Virus record (IMG/VR): IMGVR_UViG_3300047359_000671
Span: 27,310-91,309 of that record
Direction: 5' to 3' (one strand)
DNA: 64,000 nucleotides
Origin: a virus
Part shown: one piece after another, positions 44,029 through 53,597 of the stretch
Position numbering within the stretch: position 1 is the stretch's first letter
Layout: each line of letters begins with the position of its first letter
Translations under genes and position numbers: made by a program
Notes under the pieces: generated by a model
The model's input: the letters and a program-made list of their open reading frames with translations, nothing else
What the model was told of the DNA's origin: nothing
The model's database searches: none

Positions 44029-45987
44029 ATGGCAGCATATGCAATTCAGTTCCGACGTGGTACAACTACTCAACACTCATCCTTTACAGGCCTTCTGGGC
44101 GAGGTTACAGTTGATACTGACAAGAAAACACTTGTCGTCCATGACGGTTCTACAACTGGTGGTTTCCCACTTTCACGTGAAGGTGCGGCGGCAACAAGTT
44201 CGACAGGTTCATTTACATCAAATGTATCAGTCGGTGGCACATTAGCAGTAACGTCAACATCAACGTTTGGTGACGATGTAGGTGTAACTGGTGACTTGAC
44301 AATGACAGGTCACATTCTACCAAGTGCGAACATTACATACGACTTAGGTTCAACGACACATATGTGGCGTGATATCTACGTTGGTCCAGGCTCATTATAT
44401 GTTAATGGCAAAAAAGTTATCGAAGATGACTCAGGTTCAATTAGCATTACAACAGAAGCAAACGAAGACCTAAAAGTCAGTACAACTGGCACAGGTACTT
44501 TGAAATTCATTTCAGGTAATGGTATTAACTTTACTGGTGAATTAGGCGCAGTATCAGGTGATTTACAAATCGGTGACCACATCGATATGAATTCAAATCT
44601 AATCAAAGAACTGGCAACTCCAGTTTCTGGTACAGATGCGGCAAACAAAAACTATGTTGACTCTGCGGCGGCAAGCGCAGTAACAGGCGGCGGTAACGCT
44701 GTTTCTGGTACAACTGGTGCGTTTTCTAGTGACGTTACAATCACTGGTGACTTAACAGTTAACGGTACAACAACTTCAATCAATACAACACAGATTGATT
44801 TAGCAGACAACATTCTACTATTAAATTCAGATGCCACTGGTTCTGCCACAGCATCAGCAGGTCTTGAAGTTGAGCGTGGTGATGACTTGAATGTTCAGTT
44901 TTTATGGGACGAAGCAAATGACCGCTGGACAACAGGTGCAGAAGACTTCTACACAACAGGTACAATTACTGGTGACTTAACTGGTGATGTAACTGGTACA
45001 GTTTCATCAATTGCTAACCATTCTACTGACGATTTGTCAGTAGGTACTACTAACAAGTACTTCACAAATGCATTAGCGGATGCCAGAATTGCTCTACAAG
45101 TTGGTTCAAACTTAGATTTGTCATCAATGACTACAGCAAATTTGACAGAAGATTCATCTAACAAGTACTACACAGATACACGTGTAGGTTCTTATCTAAC
45201 TACTAACTCATATGCAACAGAGTCATATGTAAATACAGCAGTAGCAGGCAAAGACCAATTATCAGAACTATCTGGTACAACAGATGACGTAACTGAAGGT
45301 TCAACTAACAAGTACTTCTCAAACACACTGGCACAAGGCGCAATCTCAGTAAGTGGTGATTTGTCATACAACTCAGGTGTAGTATCTTTCACAGAAAGAA
45401 CAGATGCAGAAGTAACTACACTAGCGAAAGCGGCTATCTCAGCAAGTGGTGATTTATCATACTCAAACGGTGTAGTATCTTTCACAGAAAGAACAGATGC
45501 AGAAGTAACTACACTAGCGAAAGCGGCTATCTCAGTAGGCGGCGACTTGTCATACAATAATGGTGTTGTATCATATACAACTCCAGCAGAAGTTGACAAC
45601 TACGTAGACTCGTTATCATTCTCGGGTGGTACTTTGACCGTAGGTCGTACAGGTGCATTATCAGACTTGACAGTTGATATCACAACAGCAACAACTATGA
45701 AACATACTCATGGTTATTCAGTTTCGGCAGATGATGAATCTGATAATACTGGTTCAACACATTCAATTACTTGGTCGACTTTAAACGGTACAGATAAAAT
45801 TGACTTCGGTTCAAACGCAGTAGCGTATGGTTCTGAAATTGATGTAGCACCGTTTGTGCAAGTATTCATCAACAGAATGGTTCTAAGACCGAATGAAGTA
45901 ACAATTACTTCATCAGGTGTGACATTCGCCTCAGGCGTTGTAGCAGAAGATGATGAATTAGAAATCATGTATATGGACGAAAAATAA
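44029..45987 (+). CDS. Tail fibre paralogue 4 with different N- and C-termini
   Basis: 652 residues. The N-terminus MAAYAIQFRRGTTTQHSSFT, then GEVTVDTDKKTLVVHDGST, is the common marine fibre start for attachment. The shared module is GDLTVNGTTTSINTTQIDL, VERGDDLNVQFLWDEANDRW. It has SNKYFTNALADARI-type repeats, including a nearly exact 31-residue tandem repeat. Unlike the other fibres, it ends in PFVQVFINRMVLRPNEVTI and ELEIMYMDEK, without the ADLAERY domain. It could be the backbone fibre that others join. Codon use is more C-rich than in fibres 1-3, like gp23. Confidence 0.8.
   Translation: MAAYAIQFRRGTTTQHSSFTGLLGEVTVDTDKKTLVVHDGSTTGGFPLSREGAAATSSTGSFTSNVSVGGTLAVTSTSTFGDDVGVTGDLTMTGHILPSANITYDLGSTTHMWRDIYVGPGSLYVNGKKVIEDDSGSISITTEANEDLKVSTTGTGTLKFISGNGINFTGELGAVSGDLQIGDHIDMNSNLIKELATPVSGTDAANKNYVDSAAASAVTGGGNAVSGTTGAFSSDVTITGDLTVNGTTTSINTTQIDLADNILLLNSDATGSATASAGLEVERGDDLNVQFLWDEANDRWTTGAEDFYTTGTITGDLTGDVTGTVSSIANHSTDDLSVGTTNKYFTNALADARIALQVGSNLDLSSMTTANLTEDSSNKYYTDTRVGSYLTTNSYATESYVNTAVAGKDQLSELSGTTDDVTEGSTNKYFSNTLAQGAISVSGDLSYNSGVVSFTERTDAEVTTLAKAAISASGDLSYSNGVVSFTERTDAEVTTLAKAAISVGGDLSYNNGVVSYTTPAEVDNYVDSLSFSGGTLTVGRTGALSDLTVDITTATTMKHTHGYSVSADDESDNTGSTHSITWSTLNGTDKIDFGSNAVAYGSEIDVAPFVQVFINRMVLRPNEVTITSSGVTFASGVVAEDDELEIMYMDEK
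45376..45533 (+). repeat. 93-bp tandem repeat in fibre 4
   Basis: The unit starting GGTGTAGTATCTTTCACAGA begins at 45376 and again at 45469, a 93-base (31-codon) period with near identity. It is a recent in-frame duplication. Confidence 0.85.
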
Positions 45988-46004
45988 TATATTCTTAATC
46001 AAAG

Positions 46005-46061
46005 AGTAGAGGGCACCATCCCTCTACTCCGTTCTTTAGAACATTAGACCATGAGGGTCTA
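46005..46061 (+). other. Two hairpins between fibres 4 and 5
   Basis: AGTAGAGGG/CCCTCTACT (46005-46028) and TAGACC/GGTCTA (46045-46061). The first may end transcription or protect 3' ends, although only a short mixed T stretch follows. Confidence 0.5.
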
Positions 46062-46095
46062 TCGATATTAAGATAACTTTTTTAAGGAGAAAAAA

Positions 46096-47826
46096 ATGGC
46101 ACGTAAATTTAGACACAACGGTTCCACGAATACAGGTATTCAACGTGGTAAGCGTTATAAATATGACTCAACAGGTAACATCACAGAGATTACTGGTACT
46201 CCAGATATGTCATCAGATGATATTATCTTTTCAGGTACAAAATCATCAATTAGACGTATTGCAGACCTAGAACGTAACGTATCAATTCTAGCGGCAAAAG
46301 ACTCAGGTGATGGTGGTGCAACAATCGCCAAAACTATGAGCGGTAAAGTCAAATTCAAAAACAATATTGAAGTTGATGGTACACTAGAAGCAGACGGTAA
46401 CGTTGATGTTGCAGGTACATTAGATGTACAAGCAGGTCTAACTCTTGGTTCAGTTGCACAAGAAGTTATAATGGATGTAATCGGTGGTATGGTTTCGGGT
46501 AACACTGAATCAGGCATCACAGTAACATATGATGATTCATCAAACGAATTTGATTTTGATATCACATCAGCACCAAAATGGGAAACTGCACGTACTATTA
46601 CGTTAGGCGGCGATTTAAGCGGGTCAGTAAGTATTGATGGTTCGCAAGGCGTTACATTAACGGCAACAGTTGCGGACGATTCACACGCACATATTATCAG
46701 TAACGTTGATGGTTTACAAACTGCGCTTGATTCCAAACAGGACTCAGGTAATTTTGTAACAACAACTAGTTCACAAGCACTAGGTACAGCATCAAATGTT
46801 TTAACATTTTCTGCAAACACATTAACATTAGCACGTGGTGATGGTTCAACTGATACAGTTAACCTATCAGCATACCTAGACGATACTAACGCGGCAAAAA
46901 TCACATCAGGTTCAATGGCATCAAATGGCGTTGCAACATTTACACGTGATGATTCTTCAACGTTTACAGTTGATATGTCAGTTCTACTAGATAATGACAA
47001 CTTAGCACGTATCACAACAGCAGGCTGGAATACTAGCAACGGTGTTTTAACTCTAACACGTAATGATAATTCAACTGTAACAGTTGACTTAGATGACCGT
47101 TATGCAACAACAAGCGGAGCCCGTGCGTTAGGGGCAACGGCGTTATCAGTTTCTAATGATACTATCACACTAACTAAAGGTGACGGCACATCAGAATCAG
47201 TAACAGTTTCAGATGCTAACTCAGACAACTATCTAACTGGCGCTTCATTCAGTACTTCAAATGGTGTTCTAACACTAACACGTACAAATGGTGACGTAAC
47301 AGTTGATTTAGATAGTCGTTACACAGACAACGGTTATGCAGACACTATGAACCAACATGTTCGTACAACTGATTCACCAAGTTTCGTGGCAGTTACAGCA
47401 GACGACTTCAACGGTACGGCGACATATGCAAAATATGCCGACCTTGCTGAAAGATATGCGGCAGACGCCCCATATGAAGAAGGTACTGTGTTAGTATTTG
47501 GTGGTGAAGCAGAAGTCACATCATCTCAAGGTTACGCATCTAATAAGATTGCAGGTGTTGTTTCAATTAAGCCAGCAGTAGCAATGAACAGTGAAGCAGG
47601 TAACTCACAAACTCACCCATATGTAGCACTACAAGGTCGTGTTCCAGTTAAAGTTGTAGGTCTAGTATCTAAAGGCGACATTCTTGTTGCATCGGATATC
47701 GTAGGTACTGCAACAGTTTGGAAAGAAACAGACACAGACCCACGTATGACTGCATACATCGGTATCGCTATCGAAGATAAGAACGTAGGCGGCACGGGTA
47801 TGGTAGAAGTTAAAGTAGGTAAGTAA
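46096..47826 (+). CDS. Tail fibre paralogue 5 with ADLAERY C-terminal domain
   Basis: 576 residues. The N-terminus MARKFRHNGSTNTGIQRGKR is unlike the other fibres. It has ARTITLGGDLSGSVSIDGSQ (shared with fibre 2) and repeats of the type SNGVLTLTRNDNSTVTVDL. The C-terminal domain is YADLAERYAADAPYEEGTV, GVVSIKPAVAMN, GRVPVKVVGLVSKGDIL. AGGAG site before ATG 46096; a strong terminator follows. Confidence 0.82.
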   Translation: MARKFRHNGSTNTGIQRGKRYKYDSTGNITEITGTPDMSSDDIIFSGTKSSIRRIADLERNVSILAAKDSGDGGATIAKTMSGKVKFKNNIEVDGTLEADGNVDVAGTLDVQAGLTLGSVAQEVIMDVIGGMVSGNTESGITVTYDDSSNEFDFDITSAPKWETARTITLGGDLSGSVSIDGSQGVTLTATVADDSHAHIISNVDGLQTALDSKQDSGNFVTTTSSQALGTASNVLTFSANTLTLARGDGSTDTVNLSAYLDDTNAAKITSGSMASNGVATFTRDDSSTFTVDMSVLLDNDNLARITTAGWNTSNGVLTLTRNDNSTVTVDLDDRYATTSGARALGATALSVSNDTITLTKGDGTSESVTVSDANSDNYLTGASFSTSNGVLTLTRTNGDVTVDLDSRYTDNGYADTMNQHVRTTDSPSFVAVTADDFNGTATYAKYADLAERYAADAPYEEGTVLVFGGEAEVTSSQGYASNKIAGVVSIKPAVAMNSEAGNSQTHPYVALQGRVPVKVVGLVSKGDILVASDIVGTATVWKETDTDPRMTAYIGIAIEDKNVGGTGMVEVKVGK

Positions 47827-47849
47827 TTACACTTTACTCTAAGTTATTT

Positions 47850-47876
47850 AAAGGGAGCAGAAATGCTCCCTTTTTT
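47850..47876 (+). terminator. Rho-independent terminator at end of fibre cluster
   Basis: AAGGGAGC pairs with GCTCCCTT over a 6-base loop, followed by T residues. The A-rich 5' flank may allow it to act in both directions for the convergent gene. Confidence 0.9.
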
Positions 47877-47884
47877 ATTGCCTA

Positions 47885-48586
47885 TTAGCAAAAGAATTTT
47901 TTGAGTGTGTTGTACAGGCTTGTACGAGTAGCAGATGTGTCTTCAGTTGTATTGTCATTAATCCATTCTGGGAATGCATGAAATAACTTTTTCCATTGTA
48001 GCATTTCATTATGCAAATCAACAATTTTTTTGATATATTCACTAGTATTAGAGAAGTTGAATTCTACCTTCAACTCATTGATGCGTTCCTTACATTCTTT
48101 TAAGTCTTCTAAATCTTTATCGATAGCAAGTAATATAGTTTCAAATTCTTGCGTATTTTTAAACTTTTCTATTAGAAACATATGATGTTTGTTCTTGGGT
48201 CTATCCTCATATAGGAACATGATTTCTTGCAAATCATAGTATAACGCCTTGACTGGATTGATACTCTCTCTGTATCTTTTAATAACCTCGGGAATAGCAA
48301 ATTTGGTATCCTCAGTACATAGATTTTCGAGTACACTTGATGCCAAGAAGTTAATTCGTGTTCTGCTAGTTGTTAAGTTTTTTCTGGACTTTTCTCTAAT
48401 CTTATCAATAACGATGTCTACTAATCGTTTTGTGTCTTTATCTAAGTTCTTTTTTAGATACTCAACATGTCCTGGAGTTGCAGATACAACAGAGGTACGT
48501 AGATTATCTGTAATCTTTCCAGTTTTCAGGAACTCTTTACAGTCACGTATAAATCGTTGTTTTTTGAAATCTATGATTTCGTTCAT
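47885..48586 (-). CDS. Unknown helical protein
   Basis: 233 residues from ATG 48586, chosen for its AGGAG site (the frame opens at TTG 48601). It is mostly helical and charged (DFKKQRFIRDCKEFLKTG, TPGHVEYLKKNLDKDTKRL, DKDLEDLKECKERINELKVE). No motif was recognised. It is preceded by a sigma70-like promoter at 48627-48656 and ends next to the fibre terminator. It may act in DNA or tail metabolism; nothing in sequence decides. Confidence 0.7.
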   Translation of the reverse strand: MNEIIDFKKQRFIRDCKEFLKTGKITDNLRTSVVSATPGHVEYLKKNLDKDTKRLVDIVIDKIREKSRKNLTTSRTRINFLASSVLENLCTEDTKFAIPEVIKRYRESINPVKALYYDLQEIMFLYEDRPKNKHHMFLIEKFKNTQEFETILLAIDKDLEDLKECKERINELKVEFNFSNTSEYIKKIVDLHNEMLQWKKLFHAFPEWINDNTTEDTSATRTSLYNTLKKFFC

Positions 48587-48626
48587 CTTATCTCCTAACA
48601 CTAGTATTTACACTAATTAGAAGAAA

Positions 48627-48656
48627 ATTATAGTGATACTATAATGTCCCTGACAA
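48627..48656 (-). promoter_or_regulatory. Sigma70-like promoter for 48586 gene
   Basis: Minus-strand TTGTCA (48651-48656), an 18-bp spacer and TATAAT (48627-48632), at the end of the Nudix gene. A weak late-like box (GTAAATAC) lies near 48604-48612. Confidence 0.55.
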
Positions 48657-49053
48657 TTTTGAGTTTGTTCTTTTTGAATAAAGTTCTACGTGTGCCGGGG
48701 TGAAGTGGCTTGGGTATATGGTGTCTATCTACCCATGTATACCCACCTGATTCGTTATTAAGTTTTGGTATAAATTCTTTGCTGACAATGATAACAAATG
48801 AATAATAACTAAAATTTTTGTCACGTGAATGATATTGGTCTAATGGATATATTCGTTCAATATCATTTATTCGGTCGATGTCTAATTCTTCTTCAATTTC
48901 TCTTAGTAATGCTTGTGCTATATTTTCTTTGTCTTCGACTTTCCCACCGAAGAAACCCCAATTTCTTGGTTGTGACCCTTCTTTTGTTCTTTGTTGTAGT
49001 AATAAACGTTTTGTATCTTTTGCTATGATACACGCCCCTGCCGCTCTAATCAT
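48628..49053 (-). CDS. Nudix hydrolase
   Basis: The 141-residue protein has a nearly complete Nudix box from Gly37 to Ile59 (GKVEDKE, then LLREIEEELDI), with Asp replacing the usual Gly. NWGFFGGK before it is typical. It probably hydrolyses nucleoside diphosphate derivatives: oxidised nucleotides, NADH, ADP-ribose or RNA caps. T4 also has a Nudix enzyme (NudE.1), but homology to it is not shown. It lies 9 bases after gp15 in the same minus-strand operon. Confidence 0.9.
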   Translation of the reverse strand: MIRAAGACIIAKDTKRLLLQQRTKEGSQPRNWGFFGGKVEDKENIAQALLREIEEELDIDRINDIERIYPLDQYHSRDKNFSYYSFVIIVSKEFIPKLNNESGGYTWVDRHHIPKPLHPGTRRTLFKKNKLKIVRDIIVSL

Positions 49054-49062
49054 TTATCTGCC

Positions 49063-50445
49063 TTATGGTGTTGTTGTGACTAATTCTAGTCTCCAGTAGC
49101 CGCTTTCATAAATTCCTTGGAATGTATCTGACCATTCGCCCTTTTCAAATTTAAACTGTTGCATAGTATATGTGTTCGTTACATACGCACGTAGTGAGTA
49201 CTCACTTGCATCAAAACTTACAACCCATTCGCTACCATTGTATTCAATGATATCATTTTTAGATATTTCAATACCAAAGTGACTGCTACTTGTAGCATCA
49301 GTCAATGATAAGTATCTTTGTCCTGTGGCGACATTAGGTATTCCATTGAATCCCGGTCTTGCCGTAACAGCATCAATAATTCTATCTACTGAATTTACTG
49401 TATTTGTTGGCAATGTAGCAGTATCTACACTGAATGATAATAACTCCGCGTCACTTGTTGCGGATATTGTACCAATGACATCAGCATTTAAGTCTTCTAT
49501 TTCGCCATGATATTTAAGTCTTAATCTGGACACACCATCGTCTAGTGTCCCATAATTTTCTAATACTGTGTCCCATGTTATATTATTGTCGTAGTTGCCA
49601 TTTGCTAATGGTTGCAATGTAACGTTTCCATTTACATCTTCTCCTACTTTCAATGCATAGTTTTCAGGTGTTACGATAACACTTGATTGTTTTTCTAAAT
49701 CTCTAAAGAATTCAAACGCATCAGGGTCATAATCTAATGTATCTAAATCAGTATAATTGTATATATTATGAATAATATTTCTAATAACATTTTGTCTTGT
49801 CACCTGTGCTGGAGGGTTAATCCAAATAGGTATTTGAAAAGTCAATGTTGCGATATCTATCTGGTCTTCGATTCCTGCAGGAATGCCCCGACTTGTCCAT
49901 TGTATGTCAGTCATTTCTACAACTGTGATTGTTGTCCAATCTACGGGATTATCGTTGTGTTGTATTTCTAATGCTGGATTAAATAATACTAACATCTGTT
50001 CGAGTAATTGAAGTTTTTGGTCTGTATTAGAAGTCCATACATCAACCTGCATATTTAACAGATACGGTACTGGCATTAATCTTTTTACACTATATTTTTG
50101 TCCAGTTTCATTCGTATATTGTTTAGCAACCGGGTCATACTTTCTTTCGTTGACACTTACTGCATCATTAAAGAATGGTTCTTGTAAACGTTGCCTGTCT
50201 GGTATTAACCCTTGAACCCAACATGCAATAAATGGTGCAGAGTTAATAATATTTTCTGAATTCCCTTTTAGAATTGTTGAAGCCATACGAGACACATCTC
50301 CATATCTTGCTGGTACTCTGATATAATAGTCTGTAACGTTGTCGTTCATCTTCTTTCCTGTCTTTACAGAAAATCCACTAAACATTCTTACAAACTGTAA
50401 TATATATCTTCTTATTTGTTCATCATAGAAATGTTCTTGGCTCAT
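49063..50445 (-). CDS. 15: Tail sheath stabiliser/completion protein gp15
   Basis: 460 residues. The N-terminal 250 match gp15: HFYDEQIRRYILQFVRMFSG, YIRVPARYGDVSRMAS, PYLLNMQVDVWTSNTDQKLQ, LLEQMLVLFNPALEIQ and PIWINPPA. T4 gp15 has 272 residues; the extra C-terminal part is beta-rich, ending in a module like EFEKGEWSDTFQGIYESGYW. It forms the ring ending the tail and joins it to the neck. The gp14 gene is one base upstream. Confidence 0.85.
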   Translation of the reverse strand: MSQEHFYDEQIRRYILQFVRMFSGFSVKTGKKMNDNVTDYYIRVPARYGDVSRMASTILKGNSENIINSAPFIACWVQGLIPDRQRLQEPFFNDAVSVNERKYDPVAKQYTNETGQKYSVKRLMPVPYLLNMQVDVWTSNTDQKLQLLEQMLVLFNPALEIQHNDNPVDWTTITVVEMTDIQWTSRGIPAGIEDQIDIATLTFQIPIWINPPAQVTRQNVIRNIIHNIYNYTDLDTLDYDPDAFEFFRDLEKQSSVIVTPENYALKVGEDVNGNVTLQPLANGNYDNNITWDTVLENYGTLDDGVSRLRLKYHGEIEDLNADVIGTISATSDAELLSFSVDTATLPTNTVNSVDRIIDAVTARPGFNGIPNVATGQRYLSLTDATSSSHFGIEISKNDIIEYNGSEWVVSFDASEYSLRAYVTNTYTMQQFKFEKGEWSDTFQGIYESGYWRLELVTTTP

Positions 50446-50446
50446 A

Positions 50447-51442
50447 TTAATCCACCTTCGGTCTTACCGCTTTAGATAAGTTTACTTTTGATTTTATTTG
50501 TGTACCATCGTCAAGTATTACACTACCATCATTATTGATAAATTTGTGGTGTAAGTGATGCCCAACTTCCCATGCACCGTCATCGTCTTCTATCTTATAC
50601 CATTTGTTATCTCTATATTGAAATAGTCTACTTGGAGTATAATCAGTACGTAAGAAATACGAATCTTCAGCAGGACTATCCGGAAATTGTGTCCCGTTTG
50701 CTACTGTGGCATAGTCTATATCTTCAGGATGGTCACCTTGTGTTGCGTAAACCATATTATTTGTTCTGTAATCCCAGTATTTTCCTGGAACATTTTCTTG
50801 TGCTTCATCTACAATTGCATCAGTTATTTGAAGTTCTTTGTTGTATGTTGACAAGATATTTTTCAAGTCATCTGCTTCTTCACCAGTACCAAGAATATCT
50901 GAGTACTCTTGTGTGTCCTGTAGTTGTTTACAACGAACACGCCAAATATGCGGCCACCAACCTGCATCAAATCCTTCAGCACCTTTAGTTGCTTCTTGTA
51001 CGACCCAATATTGATTGACAGCATCACTATCTTCTTCTAGTAACATATCTTCTCTCATATGAGGCAGTTCGATTACATCACCAGTCATAATTTTACGACC
51101 TAGTTGATTGACCATCTCGTTCAAATGTAGAGTGAACACTTGTTGGTCATTACCTAAGAACATACCGAACTGTGATAATTCAAAGTCTTGGTCAGTTACA
51201 GTATATACACCTCTTAAATCGTAAATTTCAGTATCATACTTTCGGTCACGATTTTCCATAAACAATAAATCTTGTATTGCTGGTTGGGCAGGGTCATAAT
51301 TAGGGTCAGTTTCGTCCTGAGACCCTAGATACTTGTGTATCAATAATGAAGTTCCGCCATGGTCAAAGTGTGCTTTGACTGTCTTATCAGCGAATTTGTA
51401 ATCATTGCCCTTACGAGGGTTCCATAAACTTAATCTTGGCAT
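50447..51442 (-). CDS. 14: Neck protein gp14
   Basis: 331 residues with the marine gp14 pattern: FMENRDRKYDTEIYDLRGVY, DFELSQFGMFLG, NQLGRKIMTGDVIELPH and AEGFDAGWWPHIWRV. A C-terminal Tyr/Trp module (SYFLRTDYTPSRLFQYRDNK) resembles those in gp6 and the sheath. With gp13 it makes the neck joining head and tail. The late box is at 51468-51476. Confidence 0.85.
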   Translation of the reverse strand: MPRLSLWNPRKGNDYKFADKTVKAHFDHGGTSLLIHKYLGSQDETDPNYDPAQPAIQDLLFMENRDRKYDTEIYDLRGVYTVTDQDFELSQFGMFLGNDQQVFTLHLNEMVNQLGRKIMTGDVIELPHMREDMLLEEDSDAVNQYWVVQEATKGAEGFDAGWWPHIWRVRCKQLQDTQEYSDILGTGEEADDLKNILSTYNKELQITDAIVDEAQENVPGKYWDYRTNNMVYATQGDHPEDIDYATVANGTQFPDSPAEDSYFLRTDYTPSRLFQYRDNKWYKIEDDDGAWEVGHHLHHKFINNDGSVILDDGTQIKSKVNLSKAVRPKVD

Positions 51443-51467
51443 AAAAATTTTCCTTGACTTATTACTG

Positions 51468-51476
51468 TATTTATCA
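51468..51476 (-). promoter_or_regulatory. Late box GATAAATAC for gp14-gp15 operon
   Basis: Minus-strand GATAAATAC, 26 bases before the gp14 start. The palindromic upstream element of the baseplate operons is absent here. Confidence 0.75.
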
Positions 51477-51510
51477 TATAATAGTACTTATCTATATTTA
51501 AGGATTTAAA

Positions 51511-52194
51511 ATGAATGAAGGATATACAATAATACGTGGTATGTTGCCTAGTATGGTAACACATCAATTCAAATTATGGGCTATGAACCCAGAAAGATGT
51601 CATCGTGGGAACGCCGTAAACGGGAAATACTACAATAAACATCGAAAGGGAAGAGAATATGACTGTTGGTGGACAACTGCGCCTCCTGTCGAAATGTGGA
51701 GTCCTATAGTACAACAATTGCATACTTATATAAGTGCGCTATTCGAATCAGAAGATTGGGGCATTCATGGAGTAGATTGTATTACTACACGTCCTGGTAG
51801 TTCAAAGATTAGAGCGCACATTGATAGTCCTTATCGTTTTGATGAATATGCAACGTCAGAAGAAACATTGGGCGTCCAGGTAATTATACCCTTAGACCAG
51901 TTTACATTAGAAAATGGTGCAACATCATTTATACCTGGAAGTCATGCAGAAATGATTCATTACAAAGATATTGAAGAATTTCAGGAAATATATGATGAAC
52001 GAATCAGAAATGAAGGAGTACAATTTTTGTCTCAACCTGGTGATGTATTGATGTATAATGGAAGAACGTTACACAGCACAATGCCAAATAATGCAGACAC
52101 ATTTCGTAGTGCATTGTTAATAAACGCTCTTTCCAAAGATATAATAGACAAGACAAATTTGCTTGATAAAAACACAGATAGAAAAAAAACTTGA
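51511..52194 (+). CDS. 2OG-Fe(II) dioxygenase (PhyH-like)
   Basis: 227 residues with the iron-binding facial triad: His103 and Asp105 in AHIDSPYRF, distal His188 in GRTLHSTMP, and the 2-oxoglutarate-binding Arg199 in TFRSALLINAL. PLDQFTLENGATSFIPGSH is typical of phytanoyl-CoA dioxygenase relatives. Many marine T4-like phages carry such genes; the substrate is unknown (protein, nucleotide or small molecule). AAGGAT before ATG. It is divergent from gp14. Confidence 0.85.
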   Translation: MNEGYTIIRGMLPSMVTHQFKLWAMNPERCHRGNAVNGKYYNKHRKGREYDCWWTTAPPVEMWSPIVQQLHTYISALFESEDWGIHGVDCITTRPGSSKIRAHIDSPYRFDEYATSEETLGVQVIIPLDQFTLENGATSFIPGSHAEMIHYKDIEEFQEIYDERIRNEGVQFLSQPGDVLMYNGRTLHSTMPNNADTFRSALLINALSKDIIDKTNLLDKNTDRKKT

Positions 52195-52219
52195 CAAATT
52201 GGTGCTTTTGTAGTTAAAT
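52191..52219 (+). promoter_or_regulatory. Possible sigma70-type promoter
   Basis: TTGACA (52191-52196), a 17-bp spacer and TTAAAT (52214-52219). The -35 is perfect, the -10 weak. It overlaps the oxygenase stop codon. Confidence 0.45.
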
Positions 52220-52265
52220 ATAAACAGTAACGACTATATACTTTTAAAATAGGAGACGAAATCCA

Positions 52266-53543
52266 ATGGCGATTAAACTTGCTAAGAGAAAAAAATCAGC
52301 ACAGCGTGGCTCAAAATATACAGATATATCGTATACTGGACCAGAACCTACATGGAAAGATGCAGACACATGGTCAGGCGAAAAATATTATAGAGAACGT
52401 AATCGCACAACTACGTTTTATGCATACTATTATAAATCAAAAGATTTTGTTGTTTGGGCAGTTGACTGGATGAAAGAAAACGGTTATACTAAAGAACAAA
52501 TAAAAGCATATAAGTCAGCGGAAGATTGGCGTACAAAAAGTACAATAGCAAGTTATGCCAGAGCATTGATGAATGGTATGCCTGAAAATAATGAAGGTGT
52601 ACCGGCATACTTAGATACATTGGCTGGGGTATCAGCAACATGTGTACGTGATGCAACTGATATAGTTAAAGAAGAAATCAATAAGATTATTGAAATCGGT
52701 GCAAAAATTTTAGAAGAAAAGAAAGAAGTAGAAGAAGTTGCAGTAAACAAATATAGACCATCTATTCAGCAGTTGTTACGTGACAAAGCGTTATCAATGA
52801 CAGATGATATCGAAGAATTTATTGATAATTTTGATAACACTGCAAAAATGTTGAAAGAGTTTGACCCTTATAAACTACTAATAAGAGAGCAGGCAAAGGC
52901 AAATCATGCAAAGATTATTCTTAATCAGTATAAGCCAGTAGCAGACGAACTAGATGAATTACTGAATCCTCCCAAGCGGATGAATGAAAGACAAAAAGAT
53001 TTCTATGAACAACTTAAAGAAGGTTATGCTTACCTGACTAAGCCTGAAATTAAGGTAATGTATAAGATGTACCTATCTATTGTTGAAGCATGTGATATGA
53101 TTATCGCTAAAGCAAAAGCAACAAGAACACCGCGTAAGAAGAAACCAGTTAGTGCAGAAAAGCAAGTTGCAAAGTTTAAGTATATGAAGCAACATGTAGA
53201 TACTAAGACAGTTAGTATGAATCCAGTAGAGATTGTAGGCGCACAAGCAGTTCTTGTGTATAATACAAAGAACAGAAAACTAGGTATTTACTATGCTAGT
53301 AATATTGACCCTAAAGGATTAGGTAGAGAAGGCTCTGGACTTAGTGTCAAGGGAACAACTATTCAAGGCTTTGATGAAAAGAATAGTGTGCATAAAACAT
53401 TGCGTAAACCAGAAGAACAACTTTCTAAGTTTAAGAAAATTACCAAACGTTCATTGCAGAAAGAATTCGGAGCAATTAATTCTGTAGAGACTAAAATGAA
53501 CGGCCGTTTTAATGATAACAGTTTAATAATTAAGGTTTTCTGA
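52266..53543 (+). CDS. Conserved T4-like phage protein, unknown, basic
   Basis: 425 residues. It begins with a basic tail (MAIKLAKRKKSAQRGSKYTD), then a helical middle (YRPSIQQLLRDKALSMTDDI) and a C-terminal domain AVLVYNTKNRKLGIYYAS, GSGLSVKGTTIQGFDEKNS, KTLRKPEEQLSKF. I recall similar ORFs in marine T4-like phages but no function. The basic character suggests DNA or RNA binding; a virion or packaging role is possible because of neighbours. AGGAG before ATG. Confidence 0.7.
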   Translation: MAIKLAKRKKSAQRGSKYTDISYTGPEPTWKDADTWSGEKYYRERNRTTTFYAYYYKSKDFVVWAVDWMKENGYTKEQIKAYKSAEDWRTKSTIASYARALMNGMPENNEGVPAYLDTLAGVSATCVRDATDIVKEEINKIIEIGAKILEEKKEVEEVAVNKYRPSIQQLLRDKALSMTDDIEEFIDNFDNTAKMLKEFDPYKLLIREQAKANHAKIILNQYKPVADELDELLNPPKRMNERQKDFYEQLKEGYAYLTKPEIKVMYKMYLSIVEACDMIIAKAKATRTPRKKKPVSAEKQVAKFKYMKQHVDTKTVSMNPVEIVGAQAVLVYNTKNRKLGIYYASNIDPKGLGREGSGLSVKGTTIQGFDEKNSVHKTLRKPEEQLSKFKKITKRSLQKEFGAINSVETKMNGRFNDNSLIIKVF

Positions 53544-53550
53544 TAAATAG
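53542..53550 (+). promoter_or_regulatory. Late box GATAAATAG overlapping a stop codon
   Basis: The box shares bases with the TGA stop of the preceding gene and lies 47 bases before ATG 53598. Confidence 0.65.
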
Positions 53551-53597
53551 TATTGTTGATGCACGACGGTGTATTGTTAATCTCAGGAGACATTATA

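Noticed and set aside
46155-47039. 294-codon minus-strand ORF opposite fibre 5
   Set aside because: Shadow of a repetitive coding sequence; there is no promoter or ribosome site.
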